Source: Tenrec ecaudatus
Lineage: Eukaryota > Chordata > Mammalia > Afrosoricida > Tenrecidae
NCBI RefSeq assembly: GCF_050624435.1
Contig: NC_134536.1
Span: 130,456,758 to 130,520,757 of the forward strand
Direction of reading: 5' to 3'
Length of the DNA: 64,000 bases
This document shows positions 54,326 to 64,000 of the stretch, piece after piece (position 1 is the stretch's first letter; each line of letters opens with the position of its first letter). Under the pieces are notes generated by a model. It saw nothing but the letters and a program-made list of their open reading frames with translations, was not told the DNA's origin and ran no database searches. The translations under genes and the position numbers were made by a program.

Positions 54326-54804
54326 TGTGGTACTTACTCAATTTCATGTCAACTTGATAAATAAGAACGAAGGGCTGGAGTCTGGCCTGTCAATCAGGTC
54401 ACAGCCTCGTGATCCCTCCTTATGGGTGTGGCCTACTGATGAGCATTCTGGAACTTCCTCTCTTCCTCCCAGGAGGCGGGACACACTCCCTCTCTGCTTC
54501 ACATTCCTGTTGACAAGCCACAAGCCACGCTGATGGCAGCCAGAGCCCTGGAGATGGGTCCACTGCTATTGGACCCACCGGCCTGTGATCTTCCTGTATT
54601 CATTATCACTGCACGTGCTGGGTGAGCCTGAAAAGGCATTTATGGGCTAATAGCAGACTTACGGACTCATATTGAACTTATGGGCTTGATCGGGACTGGG
54701 CTGGCATGTTTTGCGGATGCATAATGACTTCTTGATATAAAGTTCTCTCTTACATATTTATGAGTGTCTCTGGGTTTGTTCTCTGGTGAACCCAGTCTAA
54801 CACA
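54326..54804 (+). mobile_element. Solo LTR family A inside RTE
   Basis: Ends tgtggtactt and gtctaacaca. Perfect 5-bp duplication atggc at 54321-54325 and 54805-54809. The RTE sequence reads continuously across the site once the LTR is ignored. Confidence 0.96.
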
Positions 54805-55197
54805 ATGGCCTTCTCAAGGGACTCTTCTCTCCTGACAGCGTACATGTCCAAAGCATGTGTGTTGCCATCCTTCCAAGACCGAGTTGTTTGTTCTTTTGGC
54901 AGTCTACGATACTTTCAATGCTCTTTGCCGGCACCGAAACTCAAAAGCTTTTTATTGGGTTCTCCTTATTCATTATCCAACTTTCACATGGCACGAGGTG
55001 ATTGAAAACACATGGCTTCAGTCAGATGCACCTTAGTCTTCAAAGCAACATCCTTGCTTTTGAAAACTTTAAAGAGGTCCGTGCAGCAGATTTCCCAAAT
55101 ACACTGCATCGTTTGATCTCTTGACTGCTGCTTCCCCAAGAATTGACTGTGGACCCAAACAAGGCAAAACCCCGGACAACGTCAATCTTTACTCTAA
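54805..55197 (-). mobile_element. RTE-type LINE, ORF2 3' half (continuation, antisense)
   Basis: 'ctctcctgacagcgtacatg', 'gttctttattcattatcc'-type sequence near 54960, 'gtcagatgcaccttagtctt', 'actttaaagaggtccgtgca', 'tcttgactgctgcttcccca', 'aattatcatgatgatcccta'. The encoded region is the part of ORF2 downstream of the reverse transcriptase catalytic site, now broken. Confidence 0.9.
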
Positions 55198-55224
55198 TTA
55201 TCATGATGATCCCTATTGTAATGT

Positions 55225-55725
55225 ATAAAATATGAATCTCGGAAAATCGGAAGTTGTCAGCAATAAAATGGAACGCATAAAGATCGGTGTTCTAGGTGTT
55301 AGTGGGCTGACATAGCCTGGCATTGGCTCCACTGAATCAGGAATGATAGAGTCAGGAGGCATGGTGGTGTATTCACCACCAGAAAGGACATTTCGAGATC
55401 TACCTTGAAGTGCAATCCTATCTGTGGCAGGATAATATCTATTCCCATACACGAAAATCCAATCAATACAACTATTATTCGAATGTATGCACCGACCACT
55501 ACAGCTAGTGATGCCGAGTGAAAAGAATTCAACCAATGTCTCAGTTTGAAATTGATCAAACATGTGATCAAGCTACATTGATAATTATTGGTGACTGGAA
55601 TGCAAAAGTTGCAAACAGCGAGGAAGGAACAGTAGTTGGGAAACATGGTCCTGATGATAGAAATGAAGCTAGAGATCACTTGATAGAACATTGTAAGACC
55701 AACCACTTCTTTATTGCAAATGCCT
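55225..55725 (+). mobile_element. RTE-type LINE, endonuclease domain, inverted relative to its 3' half
   Basis: Sense-strand translation around 55560-55720 shows the APE-type endonuclease motif IIIGDWNAKV followed by NHFFIANAFF, as in BovB/RTE ORF2. Upstream DNA blocks 'aaaatggaacgcataaagat' and 'atcaatacaactattattcg' are the 5' part of ORF2. It lies head-to-head with the antisense 3' half at 54150-55197, giving the layout of a 5'-inverted (twin-primed) insertion with an internal deletion. Frame breaks make it non-functional. Confidence 0.88.
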
Positions 55726-55902
55726 TTTTTCCCCCCTTTCTTCTCATGAACACAAACAAAGGCTTAGGAGAGACAAATGCCGGGTTTGGAGTGCTCAACA
55801 TTTCTTTATTTTTACTGTTCTATTCACCCCACCACTTCCCTAGATGCAAAAGCTCTGTCCCTGTCCAAGACTTAACCCTATCTCCTATTCAACTCCCCCA
55901 GC

Positions 55903-56200
55903 CCCCAAAAAACCACTAAAAACAAACTCCTTGTCATCGAGTCGATGCTGACTCATAGTGACCCCACAGGACAGGGTAGAACTGCCTCTCTGAGTCTCTG
56001 AGGCCATCACTCTTTGCGCGAGTAGGACGTTTTGTCTTTTGTTTTTTTCAAAGATAAGTATTTATTTATTTTTCCTCTATACAATATCATTTTTTAGTTT
56101 AAGGATGTTTTGTCTTACTTCCACAGGGCAGCTGGTGGTGTTGAACGGCTGACCTTGCAGTTAGCAGCCCAACACATAGCCGCTATGGCATCAGGGCATC
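55903..56200 (-). mobile_element. AfroSINE, antisense, with a small internal insertion
   Basis: 'ccttgtcatcgagtcgatgc', 'gacagggtagaactgcctct', then after an insertion at 56039-56102, 'gcagctggtggtgttgaacg', 'gctgaccttgcagttagcag', 'cgctatggcatcagggc'. Confidence 0.9.
56039..56102 (-). mobile_element. 64-bp retroposed fragment inside the AfroSINE
   Basis: Starts with T-rich 'ttgtttttttcaaagataag' and is flanked by 14-bp direct repeats ggacgttttgtctt (56025-56038) and ggatgttttgtctt (56103-56116), differing at one base. That is the signature of LINE-mediated insertion of a short polyadenylated RNA, in antisense orientation. Source unknown. Confidence 0.7.
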
Positions 56201-56341
56201 TTCACTTGAACCCCAGGACTCCAGGATGTCAGAATTTTGGTGTCCTATTTCCTTACCCCTTGTTCCTGGTGGAGCCCTAAGGTTAAAGGGCAACCTGGAT
56301 ACTAAGGGTTGGGGAGTATGCTACAGGTCCCCTCATCAGGA

Positions 56342-56560
56342 TAGCCCCTACCGCAACCCCTGCCTTAGAATGGATTCCAACTCACCATGGCCTAAAGGAA
56401 AATGGAACTGTCTCATGGAGATAGGGTTCCCAAGGCTGTCAGTCCATCCGGGAGCAGAATGCCACATTTCCTCCTACGGAGCCACTGGTGACTGACTACA
56501 AACCACCCATCATTTTCATTAGCAGAAGCGTGCTTTAACCACGGTTCCACCAGAGCTCCC
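56342..56560 (-). mobile_element. AfroSINE, antisense, diverged
   Basis: 'ttagaatggattccaactca', 'gaaaatggaactgtctcatg', 'gggttcccaaggctgtcagt', 'cacggttccaccagagctcc'. Confidence 0.85.
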
Positions 56561-56607
56561 TGGTGTCTACCCTATGGATCTGAAACAGGTATCTGTCCAC
56601 CTATGCT

Positions 56608-56772
56608 CATTGGTGGCACAGTGAAATAAGTGGTTTGAACACCTCCTCCCACCCCCAGCCTCTTCAAGGGAGAAAGATGAGGCTGCCTTAGAAACCCTAA
56701 GGAACAGTTCTACTCTAGGCTGTAAGGTGACTGTGAGTTGGCACCAACTTGACAGCAGTGGCCACTGGTATG
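56608..56772 (+). mobile_element. AfroSINE, sense
   Basis: 'ctcattggtggcacagtgaa', 'gaaagatgaggctgccttag', 'gaacagttctactctaggct', 'gagttggcaccaacttgaca', 'gcagtggccactgg'. Confidence 0.9.
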
Positions 56773-56777
56773 CTCAG

Positions 56778-57052
56778 TGACGCGCTATTCACAGCAGCAA
56801 AAATGTGGAAGCAAGCCAGTGTCCATCAGCAAAAGGATGGTCTGTGCGTACAATAGAAGACTGCTCAGCCTTAAAGGAAAAAATCTGGAAACGTGCTACA
56901 GCAGGGAGGGACCTCAAAGGCATTATGGTGAGTGAAATAAGTTAATCACCAAAGGACAAAGATGGTCTGATCTCAGTTACATGACATAACAAAACGAAGA
57001 TAAATACAGAGAGATCAATAGTTACTAGTGGTTGCCAGGGTCAGGAGCGGAG
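56778..57052 (+). mobile_element. L1 LINE 3' region, sense
   Basis: 'cactattcacagcagcaaaa'-type sequence at 56785, 'agccagtgtccatcagcaaa', 'gtgagtgaaataagttaatc', 'caatagttactagtggttgc', 'cagggtcaggag'. Cut by the LTR and resumes at about 57575-57645 ('ggggagaattgttctctggg'). Confidence 0.85.
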
Positions 57053-57570
57053 TGTGGTAGTTACATAATCTTGTGTCAACTTGAGGGTATTAAGAGTGAA
57101 GGGGTCGAGTCTAACCTGTCAATCAGGTCACAGCCTGATGATGCCTCCTTGTGGGCGCGGCCTTCTCATGAGGATTCTGGGAACTTCCTCTCTTCCTCCC
57201 TATGGGTGGGACACACGCTCTCTCTGTTTCACATTCCTGTTGACCAGCCACATTGAGTCATGCTGATGGCAGGTAGAGCCCTGGAGCTGGAGTAGCTACA
57301 TGAGATGCTTCCACCAACATTGGGTCCACAAGACTTTCCACCTATTGGCCTGTGATTATCCTGGATTCGGCATCATTGCATGTGTTGCATGAATCTAAAA
57401 AGGAATTTATGGACTAATATTGGACTTATTGGCTCATATCAGACTGTGGACTTGATCTGGACTGGGCTGGGACGTTTTCTTAATATACAATCAGTTGTTG
57501 ATATAAAGCTCTCTCATATATCTATATGTGTGTCCCTGGAGTTGTTTCTCTAGTTAACCCAGCCTCATAC
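57053..57570 (+). mobile_element. Solo LTR family A inside L1
   Basis: Full-length: 'tgtggtagttacataatctt' ... 'tctctagttaaccc'. It has 'cgtgtgttgcatgaatct'-type sequence at 57380 and 'gatataaagctctctcatat'. Confidence 0.93.
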
Positions 57571-57679
57571 CCAGAGCTAGAGGGGAGAATTGTTCTCTGG
57601 GAAGTAGTGGTTTTTTTAATCTATGGTGATGGGAAAATTCACAACCACCAACTTGACTGAGGTAACTGACATACCTAAG

Positions 57680-58222
57680 CTATACCCCAAGACTGGAGGA
57701 AGGCTTGTTAACAAGCTGCAATATGCAGCGAACACAGCCTTGCTTGCGAAAAGAAAGTGAGGAGGACTTGAAGGGCTTGCTGATACAACTCAATGCAAGA
57801 GCCATCAACAGCCTCACAAATGGACCAATAGAGGCCATGATAAATGACTGAGGTTGTCAAGGACCTCAAGTCGCGTGGGATCTTCAGTCAACGCTCATGG
57901 TTGTAGCACCCAAGACATTAAAGTACATAGTGCCTTGGGCAAATTTGCTGCACATGACCTCTTTAAAGTGTTGAAGAGCAAAGAAGTTACTTCGAGGATT
58001 AAGGGGAAGCTGACCTGACCCAAGTCATGGTATTGTCATGTATGGCCTTGCATGTATGTGAAAGTTGGATAATGAATACACGAGGAAGGCTGAGAAAGAA
58101 TCCGTGCATTTGAATTATGATGGTGCCAGCAGAGATACTGAAAATGTCACAGACTGCCAGAAGAACAAATAAAACTGTCTTGGAAGAAGTACAGCCAGGA
58201 TTCTCCTTGGAAGAGAGGATGG
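57680..58222 (+). mobile_element. RTE-type LINE ORF2 fragment with degraded YADD motif
   Basis: 'actggaggaaggcttgttaa', 'gcaatatgcagcgaacacag', 'actcacaaatggaccaat'-type sequence at 57815, 'gacctctttaaagtgttgaa', 'gacccaagtcatggtattgt', 'aactgtcttggaagaagtac'. The reverse transcriptase YADD codons at 57722-57733 now read YAAN, so both catalytic aspartates are lost. Ends in the gatgg target site. Confidence 0.9.
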
Positions 58223-58780
58223 TATGTTAGACGGGGTTCTTTAGAGAAACAAAACCAGGACACTAATAATTTTATATATATTTATCTAGAGAGATAGATA
58301 ACACAAGAAATAAACAGTCAATTAATCTATAAAGCAGTACAACTGGCTCAATGCAACTCACTTCCATGAGACAGCTAGTACACTGGCAGTCCTTCAAGTC
58401 TTGAGGGCCCCCAGGTAGTCCTCTGTAGAGAAATTCAGGCTCTCCGGGCACAGGCAGCAAACAGCAAGGCAGGTCACCGACAGTCAGCCAGATGACAGGG
58501 TCCAACAGTCCCCAGCCCAAGAGATGTAAATTCCAATAGTGTGGTGAAGCAGGTCTTGAAGGAACCTCAAATCACAATGACACAGTCCACAGGTTAGGTG
58601 TCCCACAGGTAGTGTAGCTTGCAAATTGAGGCACAGAACGAGCAAGGCAGACTGCACACTGATCCAATGGTCAAAGAGCAAGAGACAAGAAAGGCGAGGC
58701 TCGCCGAGCCATTTATTCCTCCGCCCTTCAATCCTCATGCGTTCATTGGCCAGGTTGGCACAATAAACCTACCTATCACA
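58223..58780 (-). mobile_element. Solo LTR family B, antisense, inside RTE
   Basis: A different LTR: window strand 'tgttagacggggttctttag' ... 'acctacctatcaca'. Perfect 5-bp duplication gatgg at 58218-58222 and 58781-58785. The minus strand begins tgtgataggtaggt, and the opposite end is mutated (ctaacata). Only one copy in the window; no internal retroviral genes. Confidence 0.88.
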
Positions 58781-59020
58781 GATGGTGAGCCTTTTCCTCA
58801 TATACTTCAAATGTGTTATCGGGAAATGTCAGTCCCTGGAGAAGGAAAGCGTGTTTGCTAAAGTAGAGGGTCAGCAGAGAAGAAGATCCTCAACAAGGTG
58901 GCGTGACAGTTCCTGCAGTCATGGGCTCACACACAGCAACAGCTGTGAGGATGGTTCTGTTGTACATAGAGTCACTATGAGTCGGAACGACCTCAGTGGC
59001 ATCCAACAACAACAACATAT
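58781..59020 (+). mobile_element. RTE-type LINE 3' end (continuation)
   Basis: 'atgtcagtccctggagaagg', 'gtcagcagagaagaagatcc', 'tcaacaaggtggcgtgacag', 'actatgagtcggaacgacct', 'cagtggcatccaacaacaac'. The (caa)n end is the RTE tail, and its 'tatgagtcgga' segment is shared with AfroSINE tails. Confidence 0.92.
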
Positions 59021-59125
59021 GTTGTGAAAATGGCAAATACAGTATTTTATATAAGTCTACAACAGCAGCAGTCGGGAAAAGAGAAAACGACTGCACTGGA
59101 CACGATTTAGGACAATAAATACTTC

Positions 59126-59312
59126 ATGGAGTGGACAAGTTGGACTGCTAACCTCAAGGTTGCTGGTTCAAACTCACCAGTTGCTCCACAGAAGAGAGAC
59201 GTTGTGCTGCCTGAAGGATTTGCAGCCTTGGAAACCCACAGGGCGAGCGTTACTGTGTCCCACAGGGGTCCTATGACTCAGAGTCAACTCGAAGGCAGTC
59301 AGCGAACTCAAT
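59126..59312 (+). mobile_element. AfroSINE, sense
   Basis: 'cttcatggagtggacaagtt', 'ggactgctaacctcaaggtt', 'gctggttcaaactcaccagt', 'tatgactcagagtcaactcg', 'aaggcagtcagcg'. Confidence 0.9.
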
Positions 59313-59644
59313 ACCTCACGGGACTCAATTTCTCACCTCAAATGTTTACAGTCACGGCTTTGTGGATCTATCAAGTTAAGCTGCCTAAAGCTGTATTCGG
59401 AATTTCAGTCCTTCCTCCCAGTTCTGCGAGTCATACCTGGGGCCAAGCTTGTGGGGGGCCACCTAAGACACAAGTGGCCCCTCTTCTTCCAGAGTCATTG
59501 AAAATGAATTGAATGCAGCCTAATTGCCTCTGTGAACACGCCGTCTCTTGCTACGAGACCAGGAAGAAATGGTTGGTGTCTGGCTACCATTCCTGAACTT
59601 TTTGATCAAGAACAGTAAATCATATTTTTCTTATAGGTGTGCTT

Positions 59645-59830
59645 ATTTTGTATGTGAGAGCAGGCAGAGTTTTGTGACTGACTTATTTCATTCGGCACAA
59701 TGTTTCCTAGGTCCATCATGCTGTGGCATGCACCCAGACTTCATGGCTGCCTAGAGCTGCGTGGTCTTCTACTGCCAATAGGCATCGCGTTTTCTTATCC
59801 ATTCATCTCTTGATGGATCCATAGGATTTT
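59645..59830 (-). mobile_element. L1 LINE 3' fragment, antisense
   Basis: 'tttgtgactgacttatttca', 'ttcggcacaatgtttcctag', 'cttatccattcatctcttga', 'tggatccat' match antisense L1 3' sequence. Confidence 0.7.
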
Positions 59831-59904
59831 CAATGGTAGTCTTCGGAAGTAGGGTTGACAGGTCTTGCTTGTTCTGAGGTTCCTGTAGTGAACTTGAACT
59901 GCCT

Positions 59905-60022
<118 letters not shown>

Positions 60023-60159
60023 TTGATTAACTTGAAGGATTTGGCTTACACAATTGTGGGGGGTGGCAAGTTCAGAATCTGTAAGTGGGGCCAGCTGGAA
60101 ATGCAAGCCCGGTTTCTATGTTACAGTCTCCAGGCCGAATTCCTTCTTTTCCAGGAGAT

Positions 60160-60640
60160 TGTTGCTGTTGTTGTGGTTGGATACCAGCAAGGGACTTTTG
60201 ACTCACAGGGACACTGTGTATGACTGAACCGGCCAAACACGGCCCCGTCCTGCGAAATCGTCCCTGTGGTAGCTCTGTGTGCGACCACTGTTGCAGGCCC
60301 TGTGCCGATCCATCTCCGGGAGACGCTTCCTTTGGGGGGCGCCTTCTACTTTCCCAAGCCTGATGACTGGTCCTTCCTGGTAACCTGTCCAACACACATT
60401 CAGCAAGGTCTCCCCATCCTCACTCCCAAGAAGCGGTCTGTCTTCTATGAAGCGCACCTGTTCCGAGACATATCTGTTCATGCTTCCTGCGGTCCTCGGG
60501 TTAACCCATATTCTTCGCCAACACCGTGATTCAAATGCATCAGGTCCGGGGTCTTCCTTATGCATCATCCAGGGAAGGTCCGCTCTGACCTGGAAGGCCA
60601 ACAACGGCTTGGATACCCACACCCACATTCCCAAGGGTGA
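60160..60640 (-). mobile_element. RTE-type LINE 3' ORF2 fragment, antisense
   Basis: Minus-strand translation at about 60300-60550 keeps RTE-like words DAFESRCWRRI and EDGETLLNVCW, matching the C-terminal ORF2 region of the other copies. Antisense DNA blocks include 'gttgctgttgttgtggttgg', 'ttctatgaagcgcacctgtt' and 'ttcttcgccaacaccgtgat'. It is the most open of the RTE relics here, but lacks the catalytic domains. Confidence 0.85.
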
Positions 60641-61580
60641 TCGTTACTTAGGGGGATATGATTTTAAATATCAAGTACGTCTACAACATGCCATCGAAGC
60701 AAGACCAAACCAATGAAAAGCAGCTTCCACAGCAACCATCTGGCCTTGTGTTTAACTAAACAGCTGGGCACCACCGCCTAGCCAGGTTGGCACAGAAGCC
60801 TCACCATCACCCTGGGGGACAAGTCGAGGCCTGGTGAAAGTGAGGCAGGAGCGGAGGGGTGGGCCCCGGGTGAGAGTCCTAGAGGCAGTGAGAAGGGAAT
60901 CGATTTGGGCCGTCGGATGGTGAGGAGAAGGGGGAAGTCCACGAGGCTGCCTACGCTTTAGTGTCAGTGTTTTGGCGGACAGGGGTGCCATTTTCAGAGG
61001 GGGAACACCTTTGGGAAGGGAACCCGAGCTCTGCTTTCGGGATGTCCCATCGGAGTATGAGATGGTCATGAAGATACGAAGCAATCCGCGGGAGTAATGG
61101 ATCAGAGGAGCGCTGACGGGTTTTATGCCAGAGGGGAGGCCCTGAGCGGGGCCCACCACTAAGGGCTTGACTGCTAGTGAAAAGATGGGGCCTCTCGGTC
61201 TCAGAAGAAAGGCGCAGTGATCTCTCTCTGGACACCCAAGGGAATGAAGCTCTGCTAGGCCACACGCGGGTGGCCATGATTTGGAACACCTGCTGCTACT
61301 GTTGGAGTGTCCCTCCGCCCAGGGACGAGTGTGTGGCGAGAAGGAACGTGACCCCGCCTTGATCAGGGGAAGGTGACCGTTCAGAGAGAAGCCAGCAAGG
61401 GCAAGGAGGAGGGAGTGGGGCCCGAGTGGGTAGAAAGGATGGTGGTGAAACTTGGAGAGGACACACTGACACCATCACTCCCCGGGCGGCTGAGAAGCGG
61501 AGAATGCGAGGAGGGACAGAGCCCCAACTGTTAGCCGGGACCACATGTTGGGGGGACGGGTGGGTTCAGCAGAGTGGGTC
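60641..61580. other. Unassigned DNA
   Basis: No recognised element. Possibly an old L2 relic on the minus strand, but the match is too weak to call. Confidence 0.35.
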
Positions 61581-61582
61581 AG

Positions 61583-62086
61583 TGTGGTAGTTATATAACC
61601 TGGTGTCAACTTGGTAAGGGGTGGAGTCTAGCCTGTCAATCAGGTCACAGCTTGAGGACCTCACTGGGAGGTGCCACAGAGATAAATAGCTCACTGGAGC
61701 CCAGAGACACACAGACACACTCTCTGCTTCGTCTTCCTGATGACAAGACACATGGAGCTACGATACTAGAGCCCTGGAGCTGGAAGAGCCACATGGGGAC
61801 CCCTGCCAGCACTGAGATGCTTCCACCGCCACTGGATCCACAAGGCTCCCCACCCACCGGCCTGCGATCTTCCTGCATTCCATGTCATTACAGGTGCTTC
61901 ATGAGTCTGAAGAGGCATTTATAGATTGGCATTGGACATAAGGGCTAATATCGGACTGATGGGCTTGATCTGGACTGGGCTGGGCTGTTTTCTCAATATT
62001 CAATTGCTCTTGGATATAAAGCTCTTTCTGATCCACATACCAGTGTCTGTGGGTTCAGTATCCATTCTCTAGTCTATCCTACCACT
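61583..62086 (+). mobile_element. Solo LTR family A
   Basis: 'tgtggtagttatataacctg', 'gtggagtctagcctgtcaat', 'ggatataaagctctttctga' and the 3' 'cattctctagtctatcctac'. The right end is diverged. Confidence 0.9.
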
Positions 62087-62159
62087 CCACCCCCCTTTCG
62101 GTTGGCAGCCAAGTGCTTAACTGTGGTGACACCCAAATGCTTCCTATGTGTGGGGCTCC

Positions 62160-62250
62160 TGCAGGTGTGAGAGAAAGAAATGTTTGTCCTCTGTAAGCAA
62201 CTGCTATCTTGGATTCTCTGACCCTTGGAAAACCTAATCCTAACTAGTGT
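62160..62250 (+). mobile_element. MaLR-type LTR 3' fragment
   Basis: 'gtgtgagagaaagaaatgtt' and 'tgtcctctgtaagcaactgc' resemble the end of MLT1-class LTRs. Confidence 0.4.
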
Positions 62251-62484
62251 GTCAGCAAAGCAGGAATTGAGTAGGAACAGAGGGACCTGGGTGTGTGTGT
62301 GTCACAGTGTGCTTTTACTCAATCTTTGAGAAATATATGGCCCTGATAGTAAAGAGCAGGGCTAAGACCTCTTTCCCGGCTCTCGGGATCCTATAGAGCA
62401 GAGCTGTGACAGAGACAGGGTGAGAACACCCCGCAAGAAGCAGCAGCAGGTACCAACTGACAAGAACAGCGTCTAGAAGAAAGG

Positions 62485-63031
62485 TGTGCTAGTGCGGGTG
62501 GACCAGAGAAACAAACTCATAGACACTCATATGTGTTTCAGAAAGAGCTTTATACCCAAGAGCAATTGACTATTGAGAAAACAGCCCAGCCCAGTACAGA
62601 TCAAGTCCATCAGTCCAATAGTAGCCCGTATGTCCGATACCACTGTATAAAATCCTCTTCAGACTCACGCAACACATGCAATGATGCAGAATGCAGGAAG
62701 ATCACAGACCAGTGGGTGGGAAGTCTTGTGGATCCAGTGGCGTTGTGAGCATCTCAGCACTGGCAGGGGGCTCCATGTGCTTCCTTCAGCTCCGAGGCTC
62801 TGACTGCCTCAGGGTAGCTTCATGTGTCTTCTCCTCAGCTATGTCTCTCAGGGAGTGAGCAGAGAGAAGGAGTGTGTCTCACCTCCAAGGAGGAAATACA
62901 GGAGTTCCCAGAATCCTCAGAAAAGGCCATGCCCACACAGAGGCCTCAATGGCTATGACCTGATTGACAGACTAGACTCCACCCCTTCACTCTTAATTCT
63001 CAAATCAACACCAGATTATGTAACTACCACA
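62485..63031 (-). mobile_element. Solo LTR family A, antisense
   Basis: 'tgtgctagtgcgggtggacc' ... 'gattatgtaactaccaca', with a perfect 5-bp duplication aaagg at 62480-62484 and 63032-63036. One of the best preserved copies, about 547 bp. Confidence 0.96.
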
Positions 63032-63111
63032 AAAGGATTGGTGACTGACAGTGAGTTCTATTAAAAAATTATTCTGGAAAACTTCAAATATGTGCTAACA
63101 GAACATGTGCT

Positions 63112-63300
63112 TTTGAGCCCATTCCAGCTCCTAGCGCCCCTAGCGGGCAGAACAGGACTGCCTCCTTGGGTTTCCAAGACTTTAACCATGCCAGGGGTAG
63201 ACAGGCCTGTCTTTCTCCTGCGGTGCAGTTGGTGGATTTGAACTACCAACTTTGTGGCTTGGGGCTCAATGCCACCTCACTACGCCAGCAGAGCTCCTGA
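63112..63300 (-). mobile_element. AfroSINE, antisense
   Basis: 'cgggcagaacaggactgcct', 'tgggtttccaagactttaac', 'gttggtggatttgaactacc', 'cactacgccagcagagctcc'. Confidence 0.9.
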
Positions 63301-63397
63301 GATTCTAGCATAGGCAGATGAAGAGAAAGAAGTCTCATGTTCTCCACCACTCAGCTTCAACAAGGATTCAGAACCAGTCTTGTTTTGTCTATGTCCC

Positions 63398-63409
63398 CCC
63401 CCCCCCCGC
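63398..63409. repeat. Poly(C) tract
   Basis: A run of about eleven C. Confidence 0.9.
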
Positions 63410-63454
63410 CACGCTTCCCATCAACAAATATAACCAAAAGTCTAAATGCCCACG

Positions 63455-63942
63455 AGTTCATACTGATATAACACATCAGTGGGAGAGAGGAGACAATTCT
63501 CCCATGCAGAAGAAGCTCACATCCCTATGGAGACTCCTGGTGGCCTTCTTACAACCAGGACAATATGGAAAGGGTGGGAGGAGGTTGACGAATGCCACTG
63601 AGTCAGGCGATCAAGGTCAGCCACAGTCACCAGTCATGCTGGGTTGGGACCATCGGTGGCACGGGATGAAGACCGCACTTTGCCCCTGCGATCTTCCCTC
63701 CGGAAGGCACCCACCATTGTCTAACACCCTCCTGGACCCCAGCAGGAGGATAGCTTACGGCCAAGCTGACGGGTGCGCTGCAAAACTGTTGCGGTTCAAA
63801 CAAGACAAGTCTGAGGAGCTCCTGGAGCTGCGAGGAACCAAGGAGACGTGACAGGCAAAGAGAAAATGGCATTCTGCATGGGATTCTGGCCCAGCGGGGG
63901 AGCCAGTAGGCAAAATATAAGGAAATCTGCATGGAATAGACC
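63455..63942 (+). mobile_element. L1 LINE 3' UTR, sense (L1M-like)
   Basis: 'gaggttgacgaatgccactg', 'agtcaggcgatcaaggtcag', 'accaaggagacgtgacaggc', 'attctgcatgggattctggc', 'ataaggaaatctgcatggaa' follow old L1M 3'-UTR order. Confidence 0.7.
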
Positions 63943-64000
63943 ATTGGCCATCAAGTGGATTCAAAACCCTGACAACCCCTGTGTGACAGAACAGGATTGT
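63943..64000 (-). mobile_element. AfroSINE 3' end, antisense, cut by the window edge
   Basis: 'ggccatcaagtggattcaaa' and 'gtgacagaacaggattgt' are the start of an antisense AfroSINE continuing beyond 64000. Confidence 0.8.

Noticed and set aside
55518..55919. 133-codon open frame with an endonuclease motif as a host gene
   Set aside because: The motif and flanking sequence belong to a truncated RTE LINE. The reading runs into unrelated DNA after about residue 70.
60203..60634. 143-codon antisense open frame as a gene
   Set aside because: It is the C-terminal part of RTE ORF2, chance-open, lacking catalytic domains.

Overview
The window is 64 kb of mammalian nuclear DNA in which I find no confident protein-coding gene and no tRNA, rRNA or CRISPR locus. 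Nearly everything that can be named is a transposable element, an element-derived satellite, simple-sequence DNA, or AT-rich unique sequence that reads like conserved regulatory DNA. The organism is very probably an afrotherian. More than thirty tRNA-derived SINE copies have the AfroSINE body (signature 'tatgagtcggaatcgactc' and its reverse complement), and several LINE fragments are of the RTE/BovB class that goes with it. Two hAT elements of the SPIN ('Space Invader') type are also present. Among afrotherians SPIN is known from tenrecs, so a tenrec such as Echinops telfairi is the best single guess. The species is an inference from repeat content alone.

Layout. 1-5 kb: a MaLR-type LTR relic, unique DNA, an RTE fragment split by a lineage-specific LTR, and a full-length non-autonomous SPIN with a perfect 8-bp target duplication. 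5-14 kb: purine-rich and GT-rich low-complexity DNA, a cluster of AfroSINEs, an L2, and possible regulatory islands. 14-17.4 kb: an AfroSINE whose 3' segment has expanded into a 47-bp tandem array, a solo LTR, and about 700 bp of (CCAA)n abutting another AfroSINE. 17.7-26 kb: antisense L1, L2 relics, an L1 split by a SINE, and more AfroSINE/RTE. 26-37 kb: the least repetitive part. It holds a possible terminal exon, a CpG island (27.3-27.8 kb), an adjoining cluster of homeodomain-type TAATTA/ATTAAT sites (28.0-28.25 kb), and further AT-rich islands near 30.5-31.05 kb and 36.2-36.4 kb. 37-54 kb: MIR, L2 and AfroSINE relics, solo LTRs, a second short SPIN inside an L2, a large CA tract, and AT-rich islands near 45.0, 45.6, 47.8 and 49.7 kb. 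54-64 kb: dense nested retroelements, including an RTE copy with an inverted 5' end, LTRs inserted in RTE and L1, and L1 3' ends.

Reading. The layers of insertion (L2 and MIR oldest, then L1 and MaLR, then RTE/AfroSINE, then solo LTRs and SPIN) are supported directly by several nested insertions with intact target duplications. The GC-rich background with scattered AT-rich islands and one CpG island suits an intergenic or intronic regulatory domain of a developmental gene. The gene itself is not identifiable from this window. I did not find a new protein-based system. The most noteworthy items are the SPIN copies, the SINE-derived satellite with its 189-bp higher-order period, the inverted-5' RTE, and the CpG-island/homeodomain-site block. 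Repeat family names are recognised from memory, without a library search, and boundaries are good to roughly 5-20 bp unless a target duplication fixes them.
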